Positions 43,031 through 56,982 of a DNA stretch of 64,000 bases are shown here, in pieces; position 1 is the first letter of the stretch, and every line of letters begins with the position of its first letter. A model generated the notes under the pieces. It saw nothing but the letters and a program-made list of their open reading frames with translations. It ran no database searches and was not told the DNA's origin. Position numbers and translations under genes: made by a program. The stretch is from DATFRY01 sp035489015. Lineage in GTDB: Bacteria; Myxococcota_A; Polyangia; Haliangiales; Haliangiaceae. The stretch spans positions 146,145 through 210,144 of the forward strand of contig DATHKR010000210.1 in NCBI GenBank assembly GCA_035489015.1, read 5' to 3'.

Positions 43031-46000
43031 GTGCTGCAGGTGGTCTACAGCAACCGCTTCGAGGAGCTGGTCGCCGCCCTCGCTGACGACCTGGCCCTGA
43101 CCCGCCGGGGCGGTTCGGTCGATCCCCTGGCCCCCCTCGCCGTGGTGGTGCCCAATTTGATGGTGGCGGCGTACGCGCGGCGCGAGGTGGCGCGGCGGAG
43201 CGGGATCGCCGCCAACCTGCGCTTCCCGTTCCTGGACCGCTTCCTGGCCGATGTCGGCCGCGGGGACCGCCCGTGGCGGGTGCTCGACCGCCGGACGCTG
43301 CAGGCGCTGATCCTGGCCGTGCTCGACGATCGCCGGCGGCTGGCCCACGCCGAGCTGGCGCCGGTGCGCGACTACGCCGGCGCGCGCGACGAGGCGGGCG
43401 AGGTGCGGCGGGTGCAGCTGGCCGGCGAGCTGGCCGGGCTGTTCCTCGACTACACCCTGTCCCGCCCGGAGATGATCGCGGCGTGGGAGCGCGGCGCGGT
43501 CGGCGCGGCCGGCGCGGGTGGCGAGTGGGGCGCGGTCGAGCGCTGGCAGCGGCGGCTCTGGCTCGAGCTCTTCGGGCGGGACGGGCTGGTCGAGGAGCTG
43601 GCCGGCGACGAGCGGTGGGCGCCGCTGGTGTCGCTGTTCACCGGGCTGGCGCCGGCCGATCTCGCCGTCTCCGGGCCGGTCCACCTGCTCGGGTTCTCGC
43701 ACCTGGCGCGCGGCTACTGGCCGATCCTCGAGCGGCTGGCCGGGGCGTGCGCGCTGCGGGTCTATGCGCTGAACCCGTGCCGCGAGTTCTGGGACGACCT
43801 GGCCAGCGCGGGTCGATCGCCGGGCGCGCGAGAGGCGCGCGCGGCCGTCGCCGATGCGCGCGGTGATCGCGAGGAGCCGGCCGCGCTGGCGCTGTGGGGG
43901 CGACCCGGCCGCGAGCACATCGCCAGCCTCAACCGGCTGTGCGGCTGGGATTTCGGCGACCGGTTCGTCGATCCGGCCGATCCGGTGCCGGGTCGCGCCG
44001 GCTCGCCGAGCGCGCTCCGCACGCTGCAGCAGGACATCCTCGACCGCGCGCCGCCCGGCAGCGAGCGGCCGGCGGCGGACCGGAGCGTGCGGGTGCTGGC
44101 TTGCCCGGGGGTGCGGCGCGAGCTCGAGATCATCGGCAACGAGATCGCCGCGCTCCTGATCGAGGATCCCACGCTGCGGCTCGGCGACATCGCGGTGCTG
44201 CTGGCGCCGGACGAGTGCGAGCGCTACCAGGCGCAGGTCGGTGCGGTGTTCGGCGAGCTGGGCGGCATCCCGCACCGGATCGCCGACCTGCCGCTCGAGA
44301 GCGAGAGCCGCGTGGTCGAGGCGATCGACCTCCTGTTCGACCTGCCGCTCGGCCGGTTCACCCGGCCGGAGCTGCTCGGCCTGATGATCCACCCGGCGGT
44401 GCTGACCGGTCACCCGGAGATCGATCGCGACGACTGGATCCGCTGGTGCGACGAGCTCGGCATCGTGCACGGCGCCGATCAGCGCGACCACCGCGGCACG
44501 TACATCGATCGCGACCTCTTCAACTGGGATCAGGGGGTGCGGCGGCTGGCGCTGGGCAGCTTCATGTCGCCCGACGGCGAGGGGGGCGCGCCGCCCTCGC
44601 TGCGGATTGGCGGCCAGAGCTACCGGCCGGCCCGGGTCGCGCCGGACGAGCGGCGCAGCGCCGCGCGGCTGGCGCTCATGACCCGCTCGCTCATCGCCGA
44701 CGCGCGCGGGTTCCGCGAGCTCGAACAGCCGCTGGCCGGGTGGGCCCGCCACCTGGACGCGCTGGCGGCCAGCTACCTGGTCCCGGCCACGCCGGCCGAC
44801 GAGCGCGCGCTCGACCGCTGCCGGGAGGCGATCCGCGACCTGGCCGGGCTGGACCTGAGCGGGCGGCCGATCGGCTACCGGACCGCGCGCGAGCTGGCCC
44901 GCGAGGCGCTGACCGGGCTGCGCTCGGCGGGCGGCGAGCTGCCAAGCGACGCGGTGCTGGTGGCGCCCATCGCGCCGATGCGGCCGCTGCCGTTCCGGGT
45001 GCTGTTCCTGGCCGGGCTCGGCGCCGGGCGGTTCCCGACCAGCGAGCGCGATCCGGCGCTCGACCTGCGCGCCGGCGCGCCGCGAGCCGGCGACGTCGGC
45101 CCGCGCGACCGCGACCGCTACGCGTTCCTCGAGGCGCTGCTGTCGGCGCGCGAGCGGCTCTACCTGAGCTACGTGGCGCGCGACGAGGAGACCGGCGAGG
45201 AGCTGGAGCCGGCGTCGGTGGTGCTGGAGCTGTGCGACATGATCGCGGGCGGACGCGGCGAGGCCCTGGGCGGCGGCGGCAGCGCGCTGGTGACCCGCCA
45301 TCCGCTGCGCCGGCATCACCCGGACGGCGGCCGCGATCCGGTGGCGCGCCGCCAGTCGGCCTGCGCGGCGCTGCGGCGCGACCTCCTCGAGCACTGCGCC
45401 GGTCGCGGCGCGCCGGTCCCGAGCACCCGCGAGCTCCTGGCCGAGCTCGGCCGGCCCGAGCGAGCGGCGCTGCGCGCGCGGATCGGCCTGCCGTCGTCGC
45501 CGGTGGTCGCGGTCCGACCGGGCGATCGCGAGCGGCTCGGCCGGTTGGGGCGGACGAGGCTGGGCGCGGGCGAGCCGGTGGTCCTCAGCCTGGCGTCGCT
45601 GCGGCGCTTCCTCGAGTGTCCGCTGCAGGCGTGGGCCGGGGTGGTGCTCGGGCTTCGCCAGGACGACGACGAGGACCTGGTCGCCCGGCGCGACGAGCCG
45701 TTCGAGCGCGGGCCGCTGGCCAGCGCGATCGCGCTTCGCGACGTCTTCCTCGCCCACCTGGCCGCCGGCGGGGACGCGTCAGGGCTCGAGCGCCGCTACC
45801 GCGAGCGACTCGCCGTCGACGAGCAGACCGGCCAGGCACCGTCGGGGCCGTTCGCCCGCGGCGACGAGCGGCGCGCGGGCCGGGTGCTGCGCGCGTGGTG
45901 GGACGGGCTGACCCGCGCGGCCGGCGGCCCGCTGCCGCCCCCGCTCATGGTCGGATACGGCTGGGTCAGCGAGGGCCAGGCGGTCGGCCACCTGGCGCCG

Positions 46001-46532
46001 CCGATCGAGCTCAGCCTGGCCGGGCCGGACGGCGAGGTGCCGGTGGTTCTGGTCGGGCGCAGCGAGCCGCAGGCCGGCGAGCGGTTCGGCTCGCTCCTCC
46101 TGGTCCCCAGCGACGAGCCGAGCCCGCGCTACCGGGTGCGCGGGGCGATCGACCGCGCCGCGCTGGCCGCCGCCGGGATCCTGCCCGACGACCGCGGCCA
46201 CGCGATGACCGTCCTGTCCGGCGCCGGCAAGCTGCACCGCTACCGCTTCGCGCCGCTCTCGGGAGACGCCGCGCGCGCCTATCTCGCCTCGCTGGTGGAG
46301 GAGCTGTTCGCGCGCGCGCACGACTATCTCCTGCCGTGCGAGGCGGTCCTGGCCCGCGGCCGGCGCCAGAGCGGCGTGCGCGCGGCCATCCGCGACCTGG
46401 TCGCCGGCAACCGGTTCTTCAGCTCGCGCGGCGGTCCGCTGCGCATCGGCCCCCACCTCCTGCCGCCCGACGACGCCGAGGCGATGGTCGAGCGTCGGTT
46501 CGGACCCTGGCTGGAGGGGCTGGAGGAGCTCC

Positions 46533-46540
<8 letters not shown>
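43031..46540 (+). CDS. recC: Exodeoxyribonuclease V subunit gamma (RecC)
   Basis: 1169 residues, close to the roughly 1120 of E. coli RecC. The start VLQVVYSNRFEELVAALADD aligns with the MLRVYHSNR-type opening of RecC, so the GTG at 43031 is preferred to the TTG two codons upstream. The body keeps RecC landmarks: VVPNLMVAAYARREVARRSG, HLLGFSHLARGYWPIL, LGDIAVLLAPDECERYQAQV, PHRIADLP and RVLFLAGLGAGRFPTSERDP. RecC holds RecB and RecD together and reads the Chi site during double-strand-break repair. No intact helicase motif is visible, as in other RecC. recB overlaps its stop. Confidence 0.93.
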
Positions 46541-50209
<3,669 letters not shown>

Positions 50210-50213
<4 letters not shown>

Positions 50214-53134
50214 CCGGCGATCGCAACATGTCGCGCGGCGCGGGGCGCGGGCGGCGCAGCGCGCTGTCGCCGCTCGGCACCGCGCTCGAGCGGCTGGCGC
50301 GGGACCGGGGCCGGCCGGCCGAGGGAGAGCAGGAGCGATGGCGGCGCACCCTGCGACGCCTGGGCGAGGCGGCCGCCGCCTACGATCTCGGCGACGAGAG
50401 CGTGTACCTGGCCGAGGAGCTGGTCGCCACCGCCTGGTCGCTGGGAGAGCGCCAGCGCCTGGCCCTCGCCCTGGTCGCCCTCGCGCTCAGCGCCGCCGAG
50501 CGGCAGGGCTCGACCCGGCTCCCGCTCGGCGGCGGCGCGACCGGTCCACTGGCCGCGCTGGTCTCCGGCCTGTGCCGCGCCGCCGGCCTGGCGGTGGACA
50601 TGCGCCAGGTGCTGCGCGATATCGGCCGGCTGCTCGATCCATCCGGCACCGAGGCGCTCGACTCGCTGGTCGGCCGGCCCGACGACGGCCGCCCGCTCGT
50701 CGCCGCCGGCGGCGCGATCGCTTCGCACCGGCTGTACCGGTGCGAGGCGCGGCTCCTCGAGCATTTGCTGGCCCGGATCGGCGCGGGCGGCGGGGGCGGT
50801 GTGGGCGAGACTGGCGGGGTCGGCGGGGTCGGCGGGGCCGGGGCGACCGGCGGGGTCGGCGGGACCGGGGCGACCGGCGGGACCGGAGCGACCGGCGGAA
50901 CCGGGGCGACCGGCGGAACCGGGGCGACGGGCGGAGGCCGCGCGACCGGCGGGATCGGCGCGGGCAGCGCGCGCGGCGTCGGCGAGACCGGACCGTCCGG
51001 CGGGACCGAGTCGACCGGGACGACCGAGCCGACCGGCGCGGGCCGCGCGACCGGCGCCGGCAGCGCGCGCGGCGTCGGCGAGACCGGACCGTCCGGCGGG
51101 ACCGAGTCGACCGGGACGACCGAGCCGACCGGGACATCAATCGCGACCGGGCCGCGCGCGGTCGGCGATCGCGGTGATCGCACCGCCGATGCGAGCCGGC
51201 GCGAGGGCGCCGACCGAGCCGATTCGGCGATCGCCCGCGCCATGGCTGTCATGAACCGCTCGGCGGCGGGACGCGACGACGCGACCGGCCCCCGCGCCGG
51301 AGCGAGTGGAGCGGCCCGATCGGGCGGGGCTATCGGAGTCATCGGAGTCATCGGAGCCGCCGGCGCCACCGATGCCGGGACCGCCGCAGCCGACCGGGCC
51401 GCGGCCACCGGTGCGGCCACCGGTGCGGCCGCCAGTGCGACCATCGAGCTCCGCGCCGCCGGGGGCGCCGACGACCCCATCCTCGACCTCGAGGCGGCGC
51501 TCGCCGACGTCGATGCGTGCATGGCGGCGCAGGCGAGCGCGGCCCGCGCGGCCATCGGCGACGTCGAGGCCAGCGTGGCGGCACAGGCGGACGCGGACGC
51601 GAGCCGCGCGGCCATCGCGGCCACCGGCGATGTCGAGGCGCGGCCGGCGGCGCGGACGGACGCCGCGCCCGCAGCGCTGGTCGAGCGCGACCCCGGTCGA
51701 GTCTCGGCGGCCAGGGAGGCCGCTCGCGCCGCGGCGCCGGCCGCGCTCACCGACGAGCAGCGCCGCGCGGTGATGCTGGCTGCATCGCGCCCGCTCGCGG
51801 TGGTCTCCGGGGGCCCGGGCACCGGCAAGACGGCCATCTGCGCCGCGCTTTGCCGGGTGCTGGTCCGCAGCGGAGTCGCTCCGCGCCGCATCGCGCTGGC
51901 CGCGCCGACCGGCAAGGCGGCCCAGCGACTGACCTGGTCGGTGACCGGAGCGCTCGCCGGTCGCGCGGCGCTGTCCGGTGCCGACCGGCGGCTCGCCGCC
52001 GAGCTGCCCGCCGCTCGCACGCTCCACCGCTTGCTCGGCTTCCAGCCGACCAGCGGGCGCTTCCGCCACCACCCGCAGTTCCCGGTCCCGGCCGACGTCG
52101 TCATCGTCGACGAGGCCTCGATGATCGACCTCGAGCTGATGGAGCGGCTGGCGCGCGCGCTGGCCCCGGGCACGCGGCTGGTCCTGTTCGGCGACGCCGA
52201 CCAGCTGCCGTCGGTCGAGGCCGGCGCGGTCCTGCGCGACCTGGCCGGTTGCGGCGAGGAGTCCGGGTTTGCCTGCCGGCTCGCGCGCAGCTTCCGCATG
52301 GATCCGTCGGATCCGGACGGGCGCGCGATCCTGGGCGCAGCCCAGGCGGTGCGGGCTGGCCGCGCCGGCGATCTCCTGGCCGAGCAGTACGCGCGCGCCG
52401 AGCCGGCCGCCCTCCGCTACCGCGGCGTCGAGCGCATCGATCGCGCGCCGGACCCGGCCACCCTCGCGCACCTGGTCGACGCCTGGTACGACGCGCGCAT
52501 CGCCGCGGGCGGACGGACCGCCGAGCTCGCCCGCCGCACCTATCCCTTTGCCGACGGCGCACCGGTCGGCGACGCGGCCGCGGACCTGGCCGAGCTGGCC
52601 GCGACCTACGACCGCTGCCGCGTGCTCGCGGTGACCCGCCGCCAGCCGGGCGGCGCCGACGCGCTCAACGATCTCTTCCACCGCCGCGCCGCCGCCGCGA
52701 TCGGCTCGCTCGAGCGCGACCTCCTGCCCGGCGAGCCGGTCGTCATGCGCGAGAACGACTACGCGCGCGGCCTGTTCAACGGCGACGGCGGCGTGATCGT
52801 GCGCGTGCACGAGGTCGGCCACGCACCGGAGCTCCGCGCGGTGTTCGCGCAGCCGGGCGGCTGGCTGGCCTTCCCGGTGGCGTCACTGCGGCCGCGCCTG
52901 GAGCGCGCGTTCGCCACCACCGTGCACCAGAGTCAGGGGTCGGAGCACGACCATGTGGCGGTGGTGCTCCCCGCGACCGACATCCCGCTCCTGTCACGCG
53001 AGCTGCTCTACACCGCTCTGACGCGTGCGCGGCGCTCGGTCGCCGTCCTCGGTCGACGGGAGATCCTGCGCGCCGGCATCGAGCGTCAGGTCAGGCGCTT
53101 CTCCGGCCTTGCTGCCGGCCTTCGCGCGCCCTGA
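50210..53134 (+). CDS. recD: Exodeoxyribonuclease V subunit alpha (RecD) with long collagen-like linker
   Basis: 974 residues versus about 610 for E. coli RecD. Residues 1-190 are the N-terminal domain that contacts RecC. Residues about 195-510 are low complexity: first Gly-Thr-Gly-Ala-type triplets resembling collagen (GATGGTGATGGTGATGG), then an internal duplicated 32-codon segment, then Ala/Thr/Arg-rich sequence. The motor domain follows intact: Walker A SGGPGTGKT, APTGKAAQRL, VIVDEASMIDLELM, GDADQLPSVEAGAVL, ATTVHQSQGSEHDHVAVVLP and LLYTALTRARR. It is the fast 5'-3' motor. The ATG overlaps the recB stop. The linker is a candidate for strain-to-strain length variation. Confidence 0.95.
50796..51132 (+). 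repeat. Collagen-like Gly-rich repeats and 74-bp direct repeat within recD
   Basis: The 5' part consists of short imperfect repeats with 9- and 18-bp periods (GACCGGCGGAACCGGGGC type), encoding GTGATG motifs. A 74-bp segment is then repeated exactly at 50963-51036 and 51059-51132, with a period of 96 bp (32 codons). All repeats keep the recD frame. Confidence 0.85.
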
Positions 53135-53156
53135 CCTCTTCCCCGGACCGCGAGAC

Positions 53157-53363
53157 CTACTCGTCGCGGCCGCGCGGATCGTCCTCGCCGCCCTCGATGT
53201 CGTTGACGCTCGGGTACTTGCAGACCTCCGCGCGCGCGATCTTCCAGGCTTTTTGCACGATCCACGAGAGGGAGCGGTCCTGGCGCGAGGCCTCGAACTT
53301 GATCTCCCTCAGCATGTCTTCCGGGAAGTAGAGACTCTGCTTGCGCTTGTCCGTACTCGACAT
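53157..53363 (-). CDS. Small ribbon-helix-helix-like protein
   Basis: 68 residues. The opening DKRKQSLYFPEDMLREIKFE is a basic beta strand followed by an amphipathic helix, and SLSWIVQKAWKIARAE a second helix, together the pattern of a CopG/Arc-type ribbon-helix-helix DNA-binding dimer. It resembles a small deltaproteobacterial family (I recall a TIGR04563 grouping) with several copies per genome; this needs a search. The acidic tail (NDIEGGEDDPRGRDE) is disordered. It lies just downstream of recD on the opposite strand. Possible regulator; targets unknown. Confidence 0.78.
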   Translation of the reverse strand: MSSTDKRKQSLYFPEDMLREIKFEASRQDRSLSWIVQKAWKIARAEVCKYPSVNDIEGGEDDPRGRDE

Positions 53364-53443
53364 GATCTGAAGCTACCACGCAGCGCGCACACCTGCCCAC
53401 CGAGCGCGCGAGAATTCACGAGCGTGACGGGCGAGCTGGCGGC

Positions 53444-54481
53444 TCAGAGCGGGAACACGATGAAGTCGTCGTGCACCTCGAGCACCGGGCGCTCACCCAT
53501 GTCGTCCAGCGCGCGCCCGAGCTCGACCAGGTGCTCCATGCCGAGCTGGAGCGGGTGCTCGTCCGGGTGGGAGGTCACTCCCATGGCGTAGTCCTCACCG
53601 GGGGTGACGGTCATCTCGATGTGCGCGCCGAGCACCCAGCAGACGTCGCGTTCCCCGGCGAACTGGACCAGCCGCCCCACGCTGGCCCGGTACTCGGCGA
53701 AGTCGCCGATGTAGAGCCGCCCGGGGTAGAGCGTGTCACCGGTCAGGAGGAGCCCGGCCGCGCGATCGAACAGGGCGATGTCGGCCCCCTGATGCCCCGG
53801 GATCGGGACGACGTCCACCACCCGCCCGCCGAGGTCGATGGAGGAGGTGTCGTCCGGCCATGACCCGATCGAGAAGAAGTCCTGCACCTCGGACACGCTG
53901 GTGCCGACCACGGTCACCCCCGGGAGGCCCTCGAACTGCTCGTCGCCGGCGGTGTGGTCGCCGTGCCCGTGCGAGTGCGCCACCACCAGCTCGATGGAGT
54001 CCTGCCCGCGCTCGGCCAGGACCTGGTCGATGATGGCGAGGACGGCGTCGGCGATCGGGATGCCGCCGTCGCCGGTGTCCTCGAGCAGCACGCGGTCCTG
54101 ACCGAAGAGCAAGTAGAGGAACGGGGCCTCGAAGCTGGTGCAGAGCGACTGGCGCAGGATGAACGTGTCCTGATCCAGGCGATGGACCTGGATCTCCTCC
54201 TCCGCGCCGCAGTCCGGACCGCCGCGGATCCACGCGGGCGGGAAGGTGTCGGCGGCCGAGCGACACGAGGCGGTGGCGGCGTCGCGGTCGGTGACCCCGC
54301 CGTCGGCCCCGGAGCCGGCATCGGCCGATCCGCCCGGCGCCGCGTCGGCGATCGCGCCGGCATCGCCGACGCCGTCGTCGTCGCCGGAGTCGCCGCAGCC
54401 GCCTCCATGCAGGGCGACCAGGAAGGCCGCGACCGGGCCGAGGAATAATGCGACGGAGGAGGAGACAGCGCCTGACCGCAT
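53444..54481 (-). CDS. Metallo-beta-lactamase-fold lipoprotein
   Basis: 345 residues. The lipobox HGGGC (Cys29) is followed by an Asp/Gly/Ala-rich linker and then an MBL-fold domain: the metal site HSHGHGDHTAG (HxHxDH type), the second-shell PIPGHQGADIALFD and GDTLYPG, and GAHIEMT near the end. Such proteins hydrolyse various esters, lactones or thioesters at the outer membrane or in the periplasm; the substrate is not defined. The ATG at 54481 gives the signal peptide; an upstream in-frame start would add 11 unconserved residues. It lies 52 bp downstream of the first S1C protease gene and on the same strand. Confidence 0.85.
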   Translation of the reverse strand: MRSGAVSSSVALFLGPVAAFLVALHGGGCGDSGDDDGVGDAGAIADAAPGGSADAGSGADGGVTDRDAATASCRSAADTFPPAWIRGGPDCGAEEEIQVHRLDQDTFILRQSLCTSFEAPFLYLLFGQDRVLLEDTGDGGIPIADAVLAIIDQVLAERGQDSIELVVAHSHGHGDHTAGDEQFEGLPGVTVVGTSVSEVQDFFSIGSWPDDTSSIDLGGRVVDVVPIPGHQGADIALFDRAAGLLLTGDTLYPGRLYIGDFAEYRASVGRLVQFAGERDVCWVLGAHIEMTVTPGEDYAMGVTSHPDEHPLQLGMEHLVELGRALDDMGERPVLEVHDDFIVFPL

Positions 54482-54533
54482 CCGACCCGCATACTGCGGG
54501 CCGGGCGCGATCACAAGTGCTGGCGGCGAAACG

Positions 54534-55922
54534 TCACGGCGGCTCGGTCGGCACCACCGTCAGCTCGAGCGGCTTGCCGCGGCGCAGGACGCGGAGCGGG
54601 GCCGGCTGGCCGGGCGGCCACTCGCGCAGGAACGCCTGCAGCTCGTCGATCGAGGAGACCGCGCGCCCGTCGAGCGCGACGAGCAGGTCGCCCTCGGTGA
54701 GGCCGGCCTCGGCGGCGGGTCCGCGGCGCGACACCGACATGATCTCGACCGCGGCGCGCTGGGTCAGCTCGTGGTGGCGGACCAGGCGGCGATCGAGCAC
54801 GTGAGTCTGGCCGGCGACGCCGAGCCAGGCGCGCCGCACCCGACCGCGGGCCAGGATCTCGCCCACCACCCACGCGGCGGTCGCGATCGGGACCGCGAAC
54901 CCGATCGCCTGGGTGCGCGAGATCATCGCGGTGTTGACCCCGAGCACGCGACCGGCCGAGTCGACCAGCGGCCCGCCCGAGTTGCCCGGGTTGAGGGGCG
55001 CGGTGTGCTGGATGACGTTGTCGATGAGCCGACCGTCGCGCGCGCGCAGCGAGCGGCCGAGCGCGCTGACCACGCCGGTGGACACGGTCGACTCGAAGCC
55101 GAGCGGGCTGCCCATCGCGATGACCAGCTGACCCGGGCGCGCGCGAGTGGCGCCGTCCACGGCCAGGAACGGCAGCGCGCTGGCGATCACCCGGATGAGC
55201 GCCAGATCCGTGGCCGGGTCGTCGCCGACCACCTGCGCGGCCAGCTCGTCGCCGCCGGGCAGGCGCGCGGTCACCGAGGGAGCGCCATGCACCACGTGGC
55301 TGTTGGTCAGGACGTAGCCGTCCGGCGCGACCAGGAAGCCGGAGCCCGCGCCCTGGCGGGCCGGGCGACCCGGCCGACCGCGCACCGACACGCTGACCAC
55401 GGCCGGGCCGGATGCCTCGACCACGTCCACCACCGCGCGCGAGTAGGCATCGAGGAGATCGAGATCGGAGCCGGAAGCGACGACCGGCCCGGCGACCGGC
55501 CCGGTGACGGTGACCGAGATCGATGCAGACGGCGACGGCGGCGCAGACGGCGACGGCGGTGGTGGTGCCGTCTCGGCCGCGATCGATCCCGCCGTCGGTG
55601 ACGGCGCCGCCGCAGCAGCAATCGACGGCGACGGCGCCGCCGCCCCGGCCGCGATCGACGACGGCGCCGCCTCCGCGACCCGCGGCGCCCTGGCCGGCGC
55701 GACGGCGCTCGATGCCGGCACCCACGTCCGGACCCGCGCAACCCTCGCCGCGCCGATCGCCGTCGACGCCGGCACCCACGTCGCGACCGGCGCCGGCCTC
55801 GCCGCGACCCCGTCCGCTGCCTGCTGCTGGTCCGCCGACGAGCCCGCCGACGAGCCCACCGCCGCGTCCGCCGCGTCCGCACCCGGCAGCAGCAGCGGCA
55901 GCGGCAGCGGCACCGAGGTCAT
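54534..55922 (-). CDS. S1C (HtrA/Deg-like) serine protease with PDZ domain
   Basis: 462 residues. Residues 20-150 are a low-complexity Ala/Pro/Ser region. The trypsin-like domain has the complete triad His209 (LTNSHVVHG), Asp239 (DPATDLALIRV) and Ser315 (NPGNSGGPLV), and a PDZ domain follows (AGLTEGDLLVALDGRAVSSI). HtrA proteases degrade or sense misfolded proteins. There is no clear signal peptide; the N-terminus (MTSVPLPLPLLLPG) is hydrophobic but has no basic region, so location is uncertain. The second S1C gene lies immediately upstream and overlaps it by 4 bp (ATGA). Confidence 0.87.
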   Translation of the reverse strand: MTSVPLPLPLLLPGADAADAAVGSSAGSSADQQQAADGVAARPAPVATWVPASTAIGAARVARVRTWVPASSAVAPARAPRVAEAAPSSIAAGAAAPSPSIAAAAAPSPTAGSIAAETAPPPPSPSAPPSPSASISVTVTGPVAGPVVASGSDLDLLDAYSRAVVDVVEASGPAVVSVSVRGRPGRPARQGAGSGFLVAPDGYVLTNSHVVHGAPSVTARLPGGDELAAQVVGDDPATDLALIRVIASALPFLAVDGATRARPGQLVIAMGSPLGFESTVSTGVVSALGRSLRARDGRLIDNVIQHTAPLNPGNSGGPLVDSAGRVLGVNTAMISRTQAIGFAVPIATAAWVVGEILARGRVRRAWLGVAGQTHVLDRRLVRHHELTQRAAVEIMSVSRRGPAAEAGLTEGDLLVALDGRAVSSIDELQAFLREWPPGQPAPLRVLRRGKPLELTVVPTEPP

Positions 55923-56809
55923 GACTCACCCACGGTGAGGCGGAGCGACTCCAGCTTGCCGACTCGCACCACCTTCGCGTCCAGCTCGACTCCTCGCCGA
56001 TCGGTCAAGAGCTCGCGCAGCTCGTCGGGGCCGGCGATGGGGCGGCCGTCGAGCGCGACCAGGACGTCGCCGAGGACCAGGCCGGAGCGGGCGGCCGGGC
56101 TGCCCTCGTCCACGCCGACCACCAGCGCGCCGGTTCGCTGGCCCGCGCTGGTCGCCACCGCCTCGGGCAGCTTCACCCGCTGCACCGCCACGCCCAGGTA
56201 GCCGCGCCGGACGGCGCCGTGCGCGACCAGCTCGCCCACCACCCTTCGCACCGTGGCGATCGGGACGGCGAGGTCGGCCCCGCGGATGAGCGCCGACGTG
56301 TTGATGCCGATCGCGCGGCCGGCCAGGTCGACCAGCGGGCCACCGGAGAAGCCGCGCGGCAGCCCGCGATCGGTCTCGACGTAGCGCTCGAGCCGGCCGC
56401 CCCAGGGCGTGCGCACGTCGGTGCCGAGGACGCCGATGATGCGGAAGGACGCGCGGATGCTCTGGCCGGGTCGCCCCAGGGCCAGCGCGGCGTGCCCGAC
56501 CTTGAGCGCGCCAGCGTCGGCGTGCTCGACGCCGACCAGGTCGGCCGGGTCGGTGCGGAGCAAGGCCAGATCGGTGCCGGGATCGCGTCCCACCACCTGG
56601 GCCTCGCGCTCCTGCCCGCCCGGCAGGGTGAGCTGCGCGCTGTCGTCGTGAGCCACCGCGTGGCTGGTCGTCACCACCAGGCCGGCCTTCGCGTCCCACA
56701 CCGTCGCCGTTCCCGGGTAGCGGTGTCGCGCGAGCCGGAGGACCGCCGGCGCGGCCGCCTCCACTGCCCCGGCCAGGTCCTCGCTCCAGTCGATCGCTCG
56801 GTTCGCCAT
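55919..56809 (-). CDS. S1C (HtrA-like) serine protease with PDZ domain, second copy
   Basis: 296 residues. Triad: His50 (VTTSHAVAH), Asp80 (DPGTDLALLR) and Ser155 (PRGFSGGPLV); a PDZ domain covers about 210-290 (SGLVLGDVLVALDGRPIAGP). Neither a signal peptide nor a membrane anchor is seen, so it may act in the cytoplasm. It is a divergent paralogue of the next gene; the oxyanion sequence FSGG replaces the usual NSGG. An AAGGAGG ribosome binding site lies upstream of the ATG. It overlaps the downstream protease by 4 bp and is divergent from a LuxR-type regulator. Confidence 0.87.
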   Translation of the reverse strand: MANRAIDWSEDLAGAVEAAAPAVLRLARHRYPGTATVWDAKAGLVVTTSHAVAHDDSAQLTLPGGQEREAQVVGRDPGTDLALLRTDPADLVGVEHADAGALKVGHAALALGRPGQSIRASFRIIGVLGTDVRTPWGGRLERYVETDRGLPRGFSGGPLVDLAGRAIGINTSALIRGADLAVPIATVRRVVGELVAHGAVRRGYLGVAVQRVKLPEAVATSAGQRTGALVVGVDEGSPAARSGLVLGDVLVALDGRPIAGPDELRELLTDRRGVELDAKVVRVGKLESLRLTVGES

Positions 56810-56982
56810 GATTTCCTCCTTCGCTCACTCTGGCGCCGCGCGCGCGCCGCCGCATCCGCCGCTCGGGTGGGAGCCACCTGGCCGTTCCGACGGGCGGATC
56901 GCCTGCCCGATCGGGCAGGACGCGGCGGCGCGCGCGGCCTCGGCGTTGACAGCGCCGCCACGCGCCCCACATTCCGGGGATC

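Noticed and set aside
50796..51132. Regular short repeats that could suggest a CRISPR array.
   Set aside because: The units are contiguous Gly-codon repeats within the recD reading frame, with no unique spacers and no cas genes nearby.
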